From positions 1 through 64,000 of the forward strand of contig JAKVKP010000003.1 in assembly GCA_022484805.1 (NCBI GenBank): a DNA stretch of 64,000 bases. The letters are read 5' to 3'. The notes under the pieces are model-generated. The model had not been told where the DNA came from. It did not search any database and saw only the letters and a list, made by a program, of their open reading frames with translations. Both the position numbers and the translations under genes were made by a program. Position 1 is the stretch's first letter. Each line of letters begins with the position of its first letter. Below are positions 43,128-52,577 of the stretch, piece by piece. This DNA comes from Streptococcaceae bacterium. Its GTDB lineage: Bacteria > Bacillota > Bacilli > Lactobacillales > Streptococcaceae.

Positions 43128-44807
43128 TTATTTAGAAATGGCACCATATCTAAATTTAAAGGAAGCATCTAATGTATCAGAAACACCTTTGACATCAGTA
43201 CCTGCAACTGCAATTTGTTTACCTTCAAGCAATGGAATAGTTGGTAAATCTCCGGCAAGTGTTGTTTGAATTGTTTCTAGCTTAGCAATTCTTGAATCAT
43301 GGTTAGTATCTGAAATTTCAGAATTGATTTGATCAATCACTGTTTGAGAACTATAGCCATTGTGAACGAAGCTTTCTTCACCGAAGAATGGACTTAGGTA
43401 GTTATCTGCATCTGAGAAGTCTGGGAACCAGCCTAATTGGTAAACAGGATAAGAACCATTTGAGCTGTCTGTGATTACACGATCTTTTGCATAGACAGAC
43501 CATTCAGTTTGGGCAAGTGAAACTTTAAATAGGCCAGAATCTTCCAATTGTTGTTTAATTGCTGCATATTCATCTGGAGATGAAGAACCATAGTGATCAC
43601 CATTGTACTGAATATTAATTTCAACCGGTGTTTTAACACCAGCCGCCTCTAAAGCAGCTTTTGCCTTATCAACATCAGGACCACCTTCACCATCGCCATA
43701 AGCTTCTTTCAAAGCTGGAGTGAAGCCGTCAAATGAAGAAGGCACAAACGAATAGGCAGGCGTATAAGTATTTTTATAAACATTTTTAGCAATTTCTTCA
43801 CGGTCAACTACATTGGCAACTGCTTTTCTAACTGCTAATGCTTTAGCTGGATCTGCATCTTCTGTCGCTGTACCATAAGGCTGGATTGCAAAGTTAAATA
43901 CCATGTATCTTAATTCGCCACCAGGACCTTCATAAACCTTAACCTTATCATTCTTTTCAAGGTCAGCAACGTCTGTTGCAGTCAATGAACGGAACGCCAC
44001 ATCAATTGTATTATTTTGAATATCAAGTTTCATATTAGAAGCATCTGCATAATACTTAACTTGGTAGCTATCAGATTTTGCAGCGCCATAAATACCATCA
44101 TAATCTTCATTCTTAGAATAAGAAATTGAATCATTAATTGAGTAGCTATCAATAACTAACGGACCTGCAAATGCTTTTTCCTTAACAATGTCAGCATCAG
44201 GTGTTAATTTATCGGCAGCGAAAACTTCTTCATCGACAATTGGGCCAGCCGGTGTACACATAATTTGTTCCCAAAGCACATTATTCGCTGTTTTTAATTT
44301 AAAGACAACCGTATGATCATCCGTCGCTTTAACGGATTCCATATCTGATAGTAATGATGATGGACCATTACCTAAATCACTACCATTTTCACCAATTGTC
44401 ACAACACGTTGATAAGAAAAAGCAACGTCCGAAGCGGTTAAATCATGACCATTAGCAAATTTCAATCCTTTTTTAATTTTAACGGTATACTCTGTCCCAT
44501 CGGCTGAAAATTCACCGGCACCATCAGCTACATCTGGTTCTGGTGTAGTTGAGCCGTACGCAAAATTATACAGGAACGGATAGACATTATTTTCTACCAT
44601 AAATGAACCATTGTCATAAGAGCCTGCAGGGTCAATTGTCACAATTTTATCCGTTGTTCCAATTACAACTGTGTCACTAGAGCTACTGCTCTTTGAACCA
44701 GAATTATTTGAACCACACCCTGATAAAGCTAATGCTGATGCCAATACCACACCTGTTAAGGCTGTGATATAAGCTAGTTTTTTAAACTGCTTTTTGTTAA
44801 TACCCAT
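43128..44807 (-). CDS. oppA: Oligopeptide-binding lipoprotein OppA
   Basis: 559-residue family 5 solute-binding protein. Signal and lipobox LALSGCG near residues 26-32; after lipidation it would be tethered outside the membrane. VVIGTTDKIVTIDPAGSYDNG and VKIKKGLKFANGHDLTASDVAFSYQRV are family landmarks. The ATG at 44807 has TGGAGGAAG 6 bp upstream; longer in-frame starts have no site. First gene of the operon oppA-oppB-oppC-oppDF. It probably feeds peptides to intracellular peptidases such as the PepQ encoded next door. Confidence 0.94.
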   Translation of the reverse strand: MGINKKQFKKLAYITALTGVVLASALALSGCGSNNSGSKSSSSSDTVVIGTTDKIVTIDPAGSYDNGSFMVENNVYPFLYNFAYGSTTPEPDVADGAGEFSADGTEYTVKIKKGLKFANGHDLTASDVAFSYQRVVTIGENGSDLGNGPSSLLSDMESVKATDDHTVVFKLKTANNVLWEQIMCTPAGPIVDEEVFAADKLTPDADIVKEKAFAGPLVIDSYSINDSISYSKNEDYDGIYGAAKSDSYQVKYYADASNMKLDIQNNTIDVAFRSLTATDVADLEKNDKVKVYEGPGGELRYMVFNFAIQPYGTATEDADPAKALAVRKAVANVVDREEIAKNVYKNTYTPAYSFVPSSFDGFTPALKEAYGDGEGGPDVDKAKAALEAAGVKTPVEINIQYNGDHYGSSSPDEYAAIKQQLEDSGLFKVSLAQTEWSVYAKDRVITDSSNGSYPVYQLGWFPDFSDADNYLSPFFGEESFVHNGYSSQTVIDQINSEISDTNHDSRIAKLETIQTTLAGDLPTIPLLEGKQIAVAGTDVKGVSDTLDASFKFRYGAISK

Positions 44808-45018
44808 AATCTTCCTCCATTTTTTCATAAACTCATTCCAAATACTATCAACACATAAACATCTAACTCTCATTTATGAGTGATTACCCTAATTCTAAAA
44901 AAAAAATTTCAGAATCAAAGTGATAACAAAAACTTTTTAACCATTATAGTACATTTTCCAGATTATTAAAAATATATTACTCTAGACCATTGGAAAAGGG
45001 CTGAAAGAAAATTTTGCT

Positions 45019-46098
45019 TTATTCAATAATTTCCAATTCTTTTGAATAACCGCTATTCAGATTAATTGAACCATTATCAGTCACCAATAATAAATCCTCA
45101 ATCCGAACGCCAACGTCCTCCGGTAAATAAATGCCCGGCTCAATAGAAAAAATCATCCAGGACTCAGTTAATGCTGTATTACTACTCGACACATCACCAT
45201 ATTCATGTACATCTAAGCCAATGAAATGACCCAAGCGATGTGTAAAATATTGACCAAATCCCGCTTCAGTAATCAATTGACGTGCCGTTTGATCTATGAC
45301 ATTTAAAGCAACACCTGCTTTAATCACATCAATTGCCGCTTGATTGGCAGCTTTGACCGTCTCGTAAACCCTTCGATGTGCATCACTCACAAATTTATAA
45401 AAGAAGGTACGAGTCATATCAGAACAATACATTTCCTTTTGACAACCGACATCAAACAAAACGCAATCACCTGGTTTTAGGACTGTATCATCTGGAAAAT
45501 GATGAGGATCAGCAGCATTTTTACCAAAAGCAACAATTGGTGTAAAGGAAATATCGTCTGCACCTAGCTCAAGATAAATCGATAATATTTGATTAGCAAC
45601 TGATTTTTCAGTCACACCCGGCACAATTAATTTTTTAAAGGCTACCATCGCTTGATCATTTATCGCAGAAACCGCTCGCATTTTTTCCTGCTCATCAACA
45701 TCCTTAATCGCTCGGACATTATCTACCAGACTAGAACCATTCACAAAACCACTCGCAAGATGCTTATCTAGCATTGGCAGTAAAAATCTTGCTGGTAAAT
45801 TTTTATCAACCCCAATTTTTTGCTCCGAATTTAAGACTTTTGCCAAAAATTCAGAAATGTCACTCGTGTCATTCAAGCGAACTTGGCGAATATTTTCAAA
45901 TTCAAAATCTGGAAAGAGTTCGTTTAAAAAAATAGTAAACTCCTTGGATTCATTTAAATACAGTGCAAAAAATCTTTCTCCCGGCTCGTTGTAATACCCT
46001 GTCAAATAATAGATTGACATTGGGTCACTAATTAAAAGCTGACTGAGTTCGGCATCTTTCATCGCCTTTAGCACTCTTTCGATTCGTGCTTTACTCAT
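45019..46098 (-). CDS. pepQ: Xaa-Pro dipeptidase PepQ (M24B)
   Basis: 359 residues: an N-terminal creatinase-like domain and a pita-bread M24 catalytic domain. Metal ligands are visible: Asp in FDVGCQKEMYCSDMTRTF, His in HRLGHFIGLDVHEYG, Glu in FSIEPGIYLP and Glu in GVRIEDLLLV. It hydrolyses X-Pro dipeptides in the cytosol, which fits its place upstream of a peptide importer operon. AGAAAGGAAG ribosome site. In many lactobacilli pepQ is divergent from ccpA; here the divergent gene is a ferrochelatase. Confidence 0.94.
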   Translation of the reverse strand: MSKARIERVLKAMKDAELSQLLISDPMSIYYLTGYYNEPGERFFALYLNESKEFTIFLNELFPDFEFENIRQVRLNDTSDISEFLAKVLNSEQKIGVDKNLPARFLLPMLDKHLASGFVNGSSLVDNVRAIKDVDEQEKMRAVSAINDQAMVAFKKLIVPGVTEKSVANQILSIYLELGADDISFTPIVAFGKNAADPHHFPDDTVLKPGDCVLFDVGCQKEMYCSDMTRTFFYKFVSDAHRRVYETVKAANQAAIDVIKAGVALNVIDQTARQLITEAGFGQYFTHRLGHFIGLDVHEYGDVSSSNTALTESWMIFSIEPGIYLPEDVGVRIEDLLLVTDNGSINLNSGYSKELEIIE

Positions 46099-46489
46099 TA
46101 TTAATCTTCCTTTCTAAAAAGCTAAAATGGCTACTCTAACAACTAAATGACTGGTAATAATTTTTGAGATAAAGAAAGCCTTACCCTCGTACATAATTAC
46201 TATAAATCAGAATCGTGTTATCCAGCCGTTAAAGCTATCAATAAATTATTTATAAACTGTAAACACTATCATTATGCCATAAAAATTAATTAAAGCGTAT
46301 ACAAAACTAACATTTAATGTTAAGAAAAACGTTTACATTTTGAAATAAAAGTATTTTTTCCTGAAATATTTTTCCTGAATACTTACTTTATTCAATTATT
46401 AATTAAAATATTAAAACATCAAAACTAGATTAATTTTGTTATTTTGTTATGATATAAATAACAAAAATTTGTTTGAATTGAGGGTAAAA
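46099..46489. other. Divergent pepQ/ferrochelatase intergenic region
   Basis: 390 bp, AT-rich, with no ORF or RNA recognised. It contains a cre-like sequence (46323-46338); promoters for both flanking genes must lie here but no convincing -35/-10 pair was identified. Confidence 0.5.
46323..46338 (-). promoter_or_regulatory. Putative cre site
   Basis: Minus strand ATGTAAACGTTTTTCT fits the 16-bp CcpA consensus WTGWAARCGYWWWNCW. It lies between pepQ (225 bp) and the ferrochelatase gene (152 bp); which gene it controls is unclear. Confidence 0.5.
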
Positions 46490-47434
46490 ATGAAAAAGGA
46501 AGCCGTTTTATTAATCAACCTAGGAAGTCCAAAAAGCAGTAATCCCAAACATGTCAAGAAATATTTAGCACAATTTTTAAGTGACCCACGCGTGATTAAG
46601 ACATCACGATTGATCTGGCTACCAATCCTATATGGCATGATTTTGAACGTTCGACCTAAAAAATCAGCTAGGCTCTATCAACAAATTGAGCACAATCAAA
46701 AATTCCCGCTAATTGCTTTTGCAGAAGCTCAGCAAACTAATTTACAAAAATTGTTCCCGCAAAAAAGAATCGAGATCGCAATGTCCTATGGTCATCCAGC
46801 AATCCCTGAAAAAATCGAGGCACTAATAGCAGAAGGCATAACAGCCTTAACGGTCATTCCAATGTATCCACAATATTCCGGTACGACAGTTGGCGCAATT
46901 TTTGATGAAGTCATGCACACATTTATTCGTACAGATCGTATCATTGATTTACGTTTTATTCGCTCATTTTATAATCATCCAGCATATATTGCCTATTATG
47001 TTCACAAATTAAAAATGAGACTGTCAGTTGAAAGGCCCGATTTAATCTTATTCTCCTATCATGGTATACCACAATCATATGTTGAAGACGGCGATACTTA
47101 TCCTGATGAATGCACAGCTACGACTGAATTAATCATGGCAGAATTGCCAGATATACCTTATCTTCAAACGTATCAATCAAAATTTGGACCTGCAAAATGG
47201 CTCACTCCCGCAACCGATGCGACACTAAAATCATTACCCCAAAAAGGCGTGAAAAATATCCTTTTATTGGCACCGGGTTTTATTGCTGATTGTCTCGAAA
47301 CAATTATTGAACTTGAAGTGGAAAATAAAGCTTATTTTCTAGAAAATGGTGGTGAAAAATTTACCTACATTCGACCGTTCAACGGCGATAATGAGCTTGC
47401 TGAACTATTTCAAAAAATTATCGATCCCTCCTAA
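46490..47434 (+). CDS. hemH: Ferrochelatase (coproporphyrin-type in Gram-positives)
   Basis: 314 residues. Inserts Fe2+ into a porphyrin; in Firmicutes the substrate is usually coproporphyrin III (CpfC). Visible: LLINLGSPKS at the N-terminus, catalytic His in FSYHGIPQSYVEDGD and the acidic C-terminal motif APGFIADCLETIIELE. The ATG at 46490 follows GAGGG; a longer in-frame start at 46436 lacks a site. It is a stand-alone gene with no other haem genes nearby. Many lactic acid bacteria keep hemH without the rest of the pathway and use external haem or porphyrin. Confidence 0.94.
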   Translation: MKKEAVLLINLGSPKSSNPKHVKKYLAQFLSDPRVIKTSRLIWLPILYGMILNVRPKKSARLYQQIEHNQKFPLIAFAEAQQTNLQKLFPQKRIEIAMSYGHPAIPEKIEALIAEGITALTVIPMYPQYSGTTVGAIFDEVMHTFIRTDRIIDLRFIRSFYNHPAYIAYYVHKLKMRLSVERPDLILFSYHGIPQSYVEDGDTYPDECTATTELIMAELPDIPYLQTYQSKFGPAKWLTPATDATLKSLPQKGVKNILLLAPGFIADCLETIIELEVENKAYFLENGGEKFTYIRPFNGDNELAELFQKIIDPS

Positions 47435-47543
47435 TCGGACATGATGTTTAAATTGGTAAAAATCAAAGTATTTAAATAGAATAAACATTAATAAATTTGT
47501 ATAATAAAAAAGCAAAGACTTTAATTATACAAGGAGTGATTTA

Positions 47544-48803
47544 ATGACAGAAGCTTCTACTAGCCCACCTTTCATGCATTGGCGACGCAATCTCAATTTA
47601 TTCTTTTTCGGTCAATTTTTATCCGGTATCACAAGTATGGTTGTCCAATATTCTATTGTTTGGTACTTAACAGAGACTACGGGATCTGCAACTGTGCTAA
47701 GCCTCGCCACTTTATTGGCAATGTTGCCAATGGCGCTACTAAGCCCGTTAGTTGGACCAATTGTTGATCGATTTAATAAAAAAGCACTGCTCATTATCAC
47801 AGATACAGTGGTTGCACTTTTTGCAGTCATTCTATCAATTACTGGTACAATTGCTGGGCAGTTTCCAATTTGGCTAATCTTAATTTCTTTATTGATGCGC
47901 TCGATTGCACAAACATTTCAAATGCCGATTATTCAATCCATCATTCCAACGATGGTTCCTAAAAATGAGATTACCAGAGTTAATGGTCAGTTAGGAATGG
48001 TCCAATCAGGTAATATGATTATTGCACCTGCTCTAGGCGCATTTTTATTTGCAATTATTCCAATGAACCTTTTAATTTTACTAGATGTGCTTGGAGCAAT
48101 CATTGGTATTGGCCTACTACTTTTTGTCATTATTCCTAAAAATGAAAAAATGCCCGAGAGACTTCATCTGCTTTCAGATACTCAATTCGGTTTTCAACAA
48201 TTAATTAATAATAAAGGGCTCTGGTACATCACAATTATTGTCGCCTTTTTCACATTATTCTTAATGCCCGCTGCAAGTATGTATCCTTTAATGACCCTTG
48301 ATTATTTCGGTGGTACCGTTGCTCAAGCTGGATTAATTGAAGTTGCCTTCTCTGGTGGCATGCTCCTTGGCGGGATGTATATTGGCATTTTTGGCAAGTG
48401 GCAAAATCGCATGAAGCCAATATTTTGGGGCTATTTCTTTACTGGGATAACAGTTGGTATCAGCGGATTTTTACCTAACAATCAAAACGGCTTTATCTGG
48501 TTTGCTATATTAAACGCAATCGCAGGCTTAGCAACACCGTTTCTGCAAACTCTATTAATGGCTATGATTCAGGAAAGCTATCCACCCGAGCAGCTCGGTC
48601 GAATAATGGGCGTCCTTAATTCTCTAATGACAATTACAGGTCCAATCGGCTTAATATTTGCTGGTCCTTTAGCTGATTTAATTGGTGTTGAAAAATTATT
48701 TGTCATTGCTGGGATTGGTATTTTAATCTGCGGCGCGACCAATTACATCATACCAACAGCACGAAATTATGACCGAGAATTATCTAAAAGAATCAATAAT
48801 TAA
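47544..48803 (+). CDS. MFS transporter, drug-efflux (MefA-like) type
   Basis: 419 residues with about 12 hydrophobic helices. The motif-A loop between helices 2 and 3 is seen as PLVGPIVDRFNKK. The N-terminal FMHWRRNLNLFFFGQFLSGITSMVVQ resembles macrolide/enterobactin-exporter type MFS proteins (MFS_3). Export of a drug or small metabolite is likely but unproven. AAGGAGTGA ribosome site; a TATAAT-like -10 lies about 40 bp upstream. Ends at a bidirectional terminator. Confidence 0.88.
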   Translation: MTEASTSPPFMHWRRNLNLFFFGQFLSGITSMVVQYSIVWYLTETTGSATVLSLATLLAMLPMALLSPLVGPIVDRFNKKALLIITDTVVALFAVILSITGTIAGQFPIWLILISLLMRSIAQTFQMPIIQSIIPTMVPKNEITRVNGQLGMVQSGNMIIAPALGAFLFAIIPMNLLILLDVLGAIIGIGLLLFVIIPKNEKMPERLHLLSDTQFGFQQLINNKGLWYITIIVAFFTLFLMPAASMYPLMTLDYFGGTVAQAGLIEVAFSGGMLLGGMYIGIFGKWQNRMKPIFWGYFFTGITVGISGFLPNNQNGFIWFAILNAIAGLATPFLQTLLMAMIQESYPPEQLGRIMGVLNSLMTITGPIGLIFAGPLADLIGVEKLFVIAGIGILICGATNYIIPTARNYDRELSKRINN

Positions 48804-48807
48804 TATG

Positions 48808-48885
48808 TAAAAACCTCATTCAAAAAGTTGCATCCATCAATTATCAAAGTAATTGGTGGAGCTTCAAAATAAATGAGGTTTTTTA
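48808..48885. terminator. Bidirectional terminator between MFS and GtrA genes
   Basis: Outer arms AAAACCTCATT/AATGAGGTTTT plus an inner stem around CATCAATT/AATTGGTG, with T-runs on both strands (TTTTTT plus, TTTTTA minus). It ends both convergent genes. Confidence 0.8.
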
Positions 48886-49293
48886 CTAATCGCGGTTAAA
48901 AAATATTAAATACTTACTAAAAATATAATTCGCCAAGATTACAATAATTTGGGCGGCTATCTTAACACCAGCCTCGTTGAGCTGTAGTTTTTTAAAGAAA
49001 ATAAATAAGATTATCATTTCCATCAGCAAGGAAATGATTCGATAGAGATAAAATAAATAAATCTCTTTAAGCAATGCCTTTCCCTTGATATCCCGACGAT
49101 TAAAAACAAATAGCTTATTCGTTAAATAGGCAAAAAGTACCGAAATAAACCAGGCAATCACTGTACTTAGCTGATAATTAAAATCAAACAAAGCGCGACA
49201 GGCTGAATAGCTTATTAGATTTACCAAGGTTGTTAAGCCACCGAAAACGAGATATAAAATAACCTCCTGATGACGCTTAATTAATGCTTTCAC
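48886..49293 (-). CDS. GtrA-family membrane protein
   Basis: 135 residues with four helices (LVFGGLTTLVNLISYSACR, then FAYLTNKLFVFNR, and two further helices) typical of GtrA-like proteins, which are thought to flip polyprenyl-linked sugars for wall glycosylation. GTG start at 49293 with AAAGGAG 8 bp upstream. The usual GtrB glycosyltransferase partner is not adjacent. Divergent from the two-component system. Confidence 0.9.
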   Translation of the reverse strand: MKALIKRHQEVILYLVFGGLTTLVNLISYSACRALFDFNYQLSTVIAWFISVLFAYLTNKLFVFNRRDIKGKALLKEIYLFYLYRIISLLMEMIILFIFFKKLQLNEAGVKIAAQIIVILANYIFSKYLIFFNRD

Positions 49294-49510
49294 GCAAAAA
49301 TCTCCTTTATTTTTTCTTTTAATAATATACCACAGTTACTAAAAATTGTATTGATATCAGGATATCTCTATCCAAATTTTTATTCAATTGATACAATTTT
49401 CTTAGTGCACTTATGTACAAATGTTAAATATTAAGAAGAACTTAAGAACTTAGCCAAGTTTTTAGTAATATTTTTACTTTAAAATAGAAAATGTGACAGG
49501 AGGCAATTAG

Positions 49511-50212
49511 ATGAAAATTAACCTATTAGTAGTTGATGATGATGCAACAATCCGTAAGGGTATTCGAATTTATTTAGAACAGGAGGGCTATGAGGTCACA
49601 GAAGCTGGCGATGGTGAAGAGGCGCTGGAAAAACTAAAAGTAAAAGAATTTCACTTGATTATTTTAGATGTGATGATGCCAAAATTAGATGGTAACCTGA
49701 CAAGTATTAATATTCGAGCGTCTGGCAATAATATCCCAATACTAATGCTCTCTGCTAAATCTGAAGCAGTGGACAGAATTCAAGGGCTCACCGTTGGCGC
49801 GGACGATTATTTAACCAAACCATTCAGTCCAATGGAATTAATTGCCCGAGTTAAAAGCTTATTGCGCCGATTTATTGACTTAGGTGAATATGAAAAGAAA
49901 AAACAAAATGACCTTCTAGTCGTTGATGGCTTAGTGCTTGATCAAAATGGCAAGACGGTGGCCATTGATGAGCGTCCAATTAAAATGACACCGAAGGAAT
50001 TCGCAATTACCGAGCTTTTAATGAAAAATGCTGGAAAAGTCTTTTCAATTGATGAAATTTATGAGCACGTTTGGCAGGAACCAAGCTTTAATGCCGATAA
50101 TACGGTTTCAGTTCATATTCGTAAAATTCGGGAAAAAATTGAGATTAATCCCAAAAAGCCAAAGTATCTAAAGGTTGTCTGGGGCGTTGGTTATAAGATA
50201 GAAAAAATTTGA
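49511..50212 (+). CDS. OmpR-family response regulator
   Basis: 233 residues: a receiver domain with phospho-acceptor Asp53 (IILDVMMPK), acidic pocket VVDDD and conserved Lys in GADDYLTKPF, and a C-terminal winged-helix DNA-binding domain (MTPKEFAITELLM...NTVSVHIRKIREKIE...WGVGYKIEKI). It is probably phosphorylated by the histidine kinase encoded 20 bp downstream. It resembles VanR/WalR-type regulators; targets unknown. AGGAGGC ribosome site. Confidence 0.94.
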   Translation: MKINLLVVDDDATIRKGIRIYLEQEGYEVTEAGDGEEALEKLKVKEFHLIILDVMMPKLDGNLTSINIRASGNNIPILMLSAKSEAVDRIQGLTVGADDYLTKPFSPMELIARVKSLLRRFIDLGEYEKKKQNDLLVVDGLVLDQNGKTVAIDERPIKMTPKEFAITELLMKNAGKVFSIDEIYEHVWQEPSFNADNTVSVHIRKIREKIEINPKKPKYLKVVWGVGYKIEKI

Positions 50213-50231
50213 AATAAGATTGAGGGTAGTA

Positions 50232-52463
50232 ATGAAAAAAAATTTTAAAGCGTTCTGGCAAGATCAACGAGAAACGATTTTATGGTTATTGGGTGCAACA
50301 TTATTGTCAGTAGGTTTAATTTTATTTTCAGTTGGGAGAAATAAACTGAATATAATCCAAGGCGAGCTTGGAAATAGTAATATTCAAAGTAATATCATTA
50401 ATCGTAATCTGTACTATTTAGAGAATATGTACGCTAATAATTATCTTAAAAGTTTCACTGATCAAACAATTCAACCAGAAGACATTACAAGTGAACAATT
50501 GAATCGTTATAAAGAGGCCAAACAAGCTAATGAAACACTTGGTGCTGAAATTCAAAGCAAGGTAAATGCTTTAGATGCACAAAAGCTGACTGGTGAAGCT
50601 CTTGAGCAAGCTCAAGAAACACTAAATGACGAAATTACAAAATTAACGGCCAATTATAATGATCAAAATTTAAAGCTCGAAATGATTGACAAAATAAATC
50701 AGTTCATTGAAACAAATAAAAAAGCTTGGTTAAAACAAATTGAGTTGTCATCATATATTGAAAATAAATCCTTCGACTACTACATGACACTGCCAAATAA
50801 TCAAATCGTAACTAACAATAGTCAATTAAAAAAAATCGACTATAATAAGACAAAAGCATGGCTAGAATCACAAAAGAACTACGACACAGTAGTCGCCACC
50901 ACAGAGACTTTCAGTTTAAATGACTTATTTTACTTTGATGGGCAAAATACAAATTCTGAAGCTGAAGCTATCGCTATCAACGCTTGGAACGAACAAACAA
51001 CGATTAATCAAAAAATATTAATTGGATTAAAGGTCAACTCACCTTTTTTCAAATCGATTCAAAAAAATGAAAAATTAGCTCCAAAATATCAATTCATAAA
51101 ATATAGTGGACTCTTCATCGCCTTGCTCGGCTTAATCATAATCGTTTACCAATATTTTAAATCAACCAGTCAGTTTAATTGGCTACAAAAACGTAGTGTT
51201 GAAATACGCGTATTAATGTTATTGATTGTACCATTTCTGATATTAATCACGCTTAAAAGTGATTTGACCTCAAGAACGATATTTCTACTACTTTGCTTAC
51301 TAACGGCAAGTATCTATCTTTTTAATGCTGTATTAAAAAATTTAATCACATTACTCGCTAAAAGTGATTCAAAATTGTCAAGCCTGCATCAGGAAATAGT
51401 CAATCATTCTTGGACAAAACAGATTCTAAATCAGATTCTAAACAAAGTAGGCTATTTTTCAATTCTCAGTCGATTAGTAATTTATGCAGCTAGTTATACA
51501 ATCTTGACTATCATACTCATCGCTGGGCTGATTATTATTAATAGCATCTTCCAGATTGGTATTCTGATACTGATTAGCGTTTTGATTGTTATTGGCTATT
51601 TCATTGGCAGTATCATTGTCGCCTTCAGGCTGATTCGACAAACAAATCGATTATTACTTAAACCAGCAGAATTACTGAATGAACATGGCAATTCAGTTCC
51701 GTTGAAAAAGGATGTTTATTCAGCCAATCAATACCTTAATGAACTCGGTAATTTAATCGATACTACAAAGGCAACTAGTCAAAAATCAGAAGCCTTTAAG
51801 AATGATTTAATCACAAATGTTTCTCATGATTTAAGAACACCATTAACTTCAATTATCACTTATGGCGACTTATTAACACAGGATGGCCTAACCGAAGCCA
51901 ATAGACAGGAATACCTTGGTGTTATTAATCAGAAATCAGCGAGAATGAAAGAAATGATTGAGGATTTATTCGAGGTTATCAAAATGGATCATGGTGACAT
52001 TGTCTTAAATAAATCAGAAATCAATTTAGCAGAGCTTTTGGAACAAATTATTGCGGAAAATAGTGAGCTTTTTGAAAAAAATCAATTGAGCTTTATTACT
52101 AAGCTGCCAAATCAGCCTGTTTTCATCGCAATTGATGGTAATCAAATTTGGCGTGTCATTGAAAATCTACTCATTAATGCTGGAAAATACTCACTAGAGG
52201 GCAGTCGAATTCATATTCGCTTAGATGATGCGCCTAACCAAGTTCATTTGACAATCAAAAATACCTCTAAGTTTTTACTTGATGAGGATGCTGAAAAATT
52301 AATTGAGCGCTTTGGACGTGGCGACCGTAGTCGACACTCCGATGGTAATGGGCTTGGTCTAGCAATTGTCGATTCAATTATCAAGCTTCATGGTGGTAGC
52401 TTTCAAGTGATTATTGATGGCGATATGTTTAAAGCGGTCGTTCAGTTACCTAAAGGCATTTAA
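50232..52463 (+). CDS. Large multi-pass sensor histidine kinase
   Basis: 743 residues. One helix near residues 17-37, a Gln/Lys-rich probably coiled-coil extracellular region (about 45-280), then five or six further helices (about 293-485), a linker, and the kinase core: phospho-acceptor His532 in NVSHDLRTPLTS, N box ENLLINAGKYS and G boxes RFGRGDRSRHSDGNGLGLAIV. The sensor part is much larger than in VanS/PhoR-type kinases and matches no sensor domain I recognise. The ATG at 50232 has GAGGG upstream. Ends near a 61-bp palindromic terminator. Confidence 0.9.
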   Translation: MKKNFKAFWQDQRETILWLLGATLLSVGLILFSVGRNKLNIIQGELGNSNIQSNIINRNLYYLENMYANNYLKSFTDQTIQPEDITSEQLNRYKEAKQANETLGAEIQSKVNALDAQKLTGEALEQAQETLNDEITKLTANYNDQNLKLEMIDKINQFIETNKKAWLKQIELSSYIENKSFDYYMTLPNNQIVTNNSQLKKIDYNKTKAWLESQKNYDTVVATTETFSLNDLFYFDGQNTNSEAEAIAINAWNEQTTINQKILIGLKVNSPFFKSIQKNEKLAPKYQFIKYSGLFIALLGLIIIVYQYFKSTSQFNWLQKRSVEIRVLMLLIVPFLILITLKSDLTSRTIFLLLCLLTASIYLFNAVLKNLITLLAKSDSKLSSLHQEIVNHSWTKQILNQILNKVGYFSILSRLVIYAASYTILTIILIAGLIIINSIFQIGILILISVLIVIGYFIGSIIVAFRLIRQTNRLLLKPAELLNEHGNSVPLKKDVYSANQYLNELGNLIDTTKATSQKSEAFKNDLITNVSHDLRTPLTSIITYGDLLTQDGLTEANRQEYLGVINQKSARMKEMIEDLFEVIKMDHGDIVLNKSEINLAELLEQIIAENSELFEKNQLSFITKLPNQPVFIAIDGNQIWRVIENLLINAGKYSLEGSRIHIRLDDAPNQVHLTIKNTSKFLLDEDAEKLIERFGRGDRSRHSDGNGLGLAIVDSIIKLHGGSFQVIIDGDMFKAVVQLPKGI

Positions 52464-52479
52464 AAAACAACTCTATAAT

Positions 52480-52511
52480 AAATTGGAGTGATAAATATTT
52501 CAGTCCAATTT
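52480..52511. repeat. Minimal MITE-like element (copy C)
   Basis: AAATTGGAGTGAT (52480-52492) and CAGTCCAATTT (52501-52511) are the two ends of the MITE-like family with the interior deleted, forming a short hairpin. See copies A (20252-20321) and B (30098-30246). Confidence 0.5.
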
Positions 52512-52514
52512 GAC

Positions 52515-52575
52515 ATTAAGCCACAAAAAACTTTTAAAAGACTTTAAGTCTTTTAAAAGTTTTTTGTGGCTTAAT
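52515..52575. terminator. 61-bp perfect palindrome, bidirectional terminator
   Basis: Two 30-bp arms around a single central T, with every base pair matched; the arms begin ATTAAGCCAC and contain AAAAAAC and GTTTTTT. It separates the plus-strand kinase gene (ends 52463) from the minus-strand LacI gene (stop at 52578) and would work in both directions. Confidence 0.85.
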
Positions 52576-52577
52576 TC

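Noticed and set aside
49511-52463. VanRS-type resistance regulators
   Set aside because: The response regulator is generic OmpR-type and the kinase is much larger than VanS; no resistance genes are adjacent.
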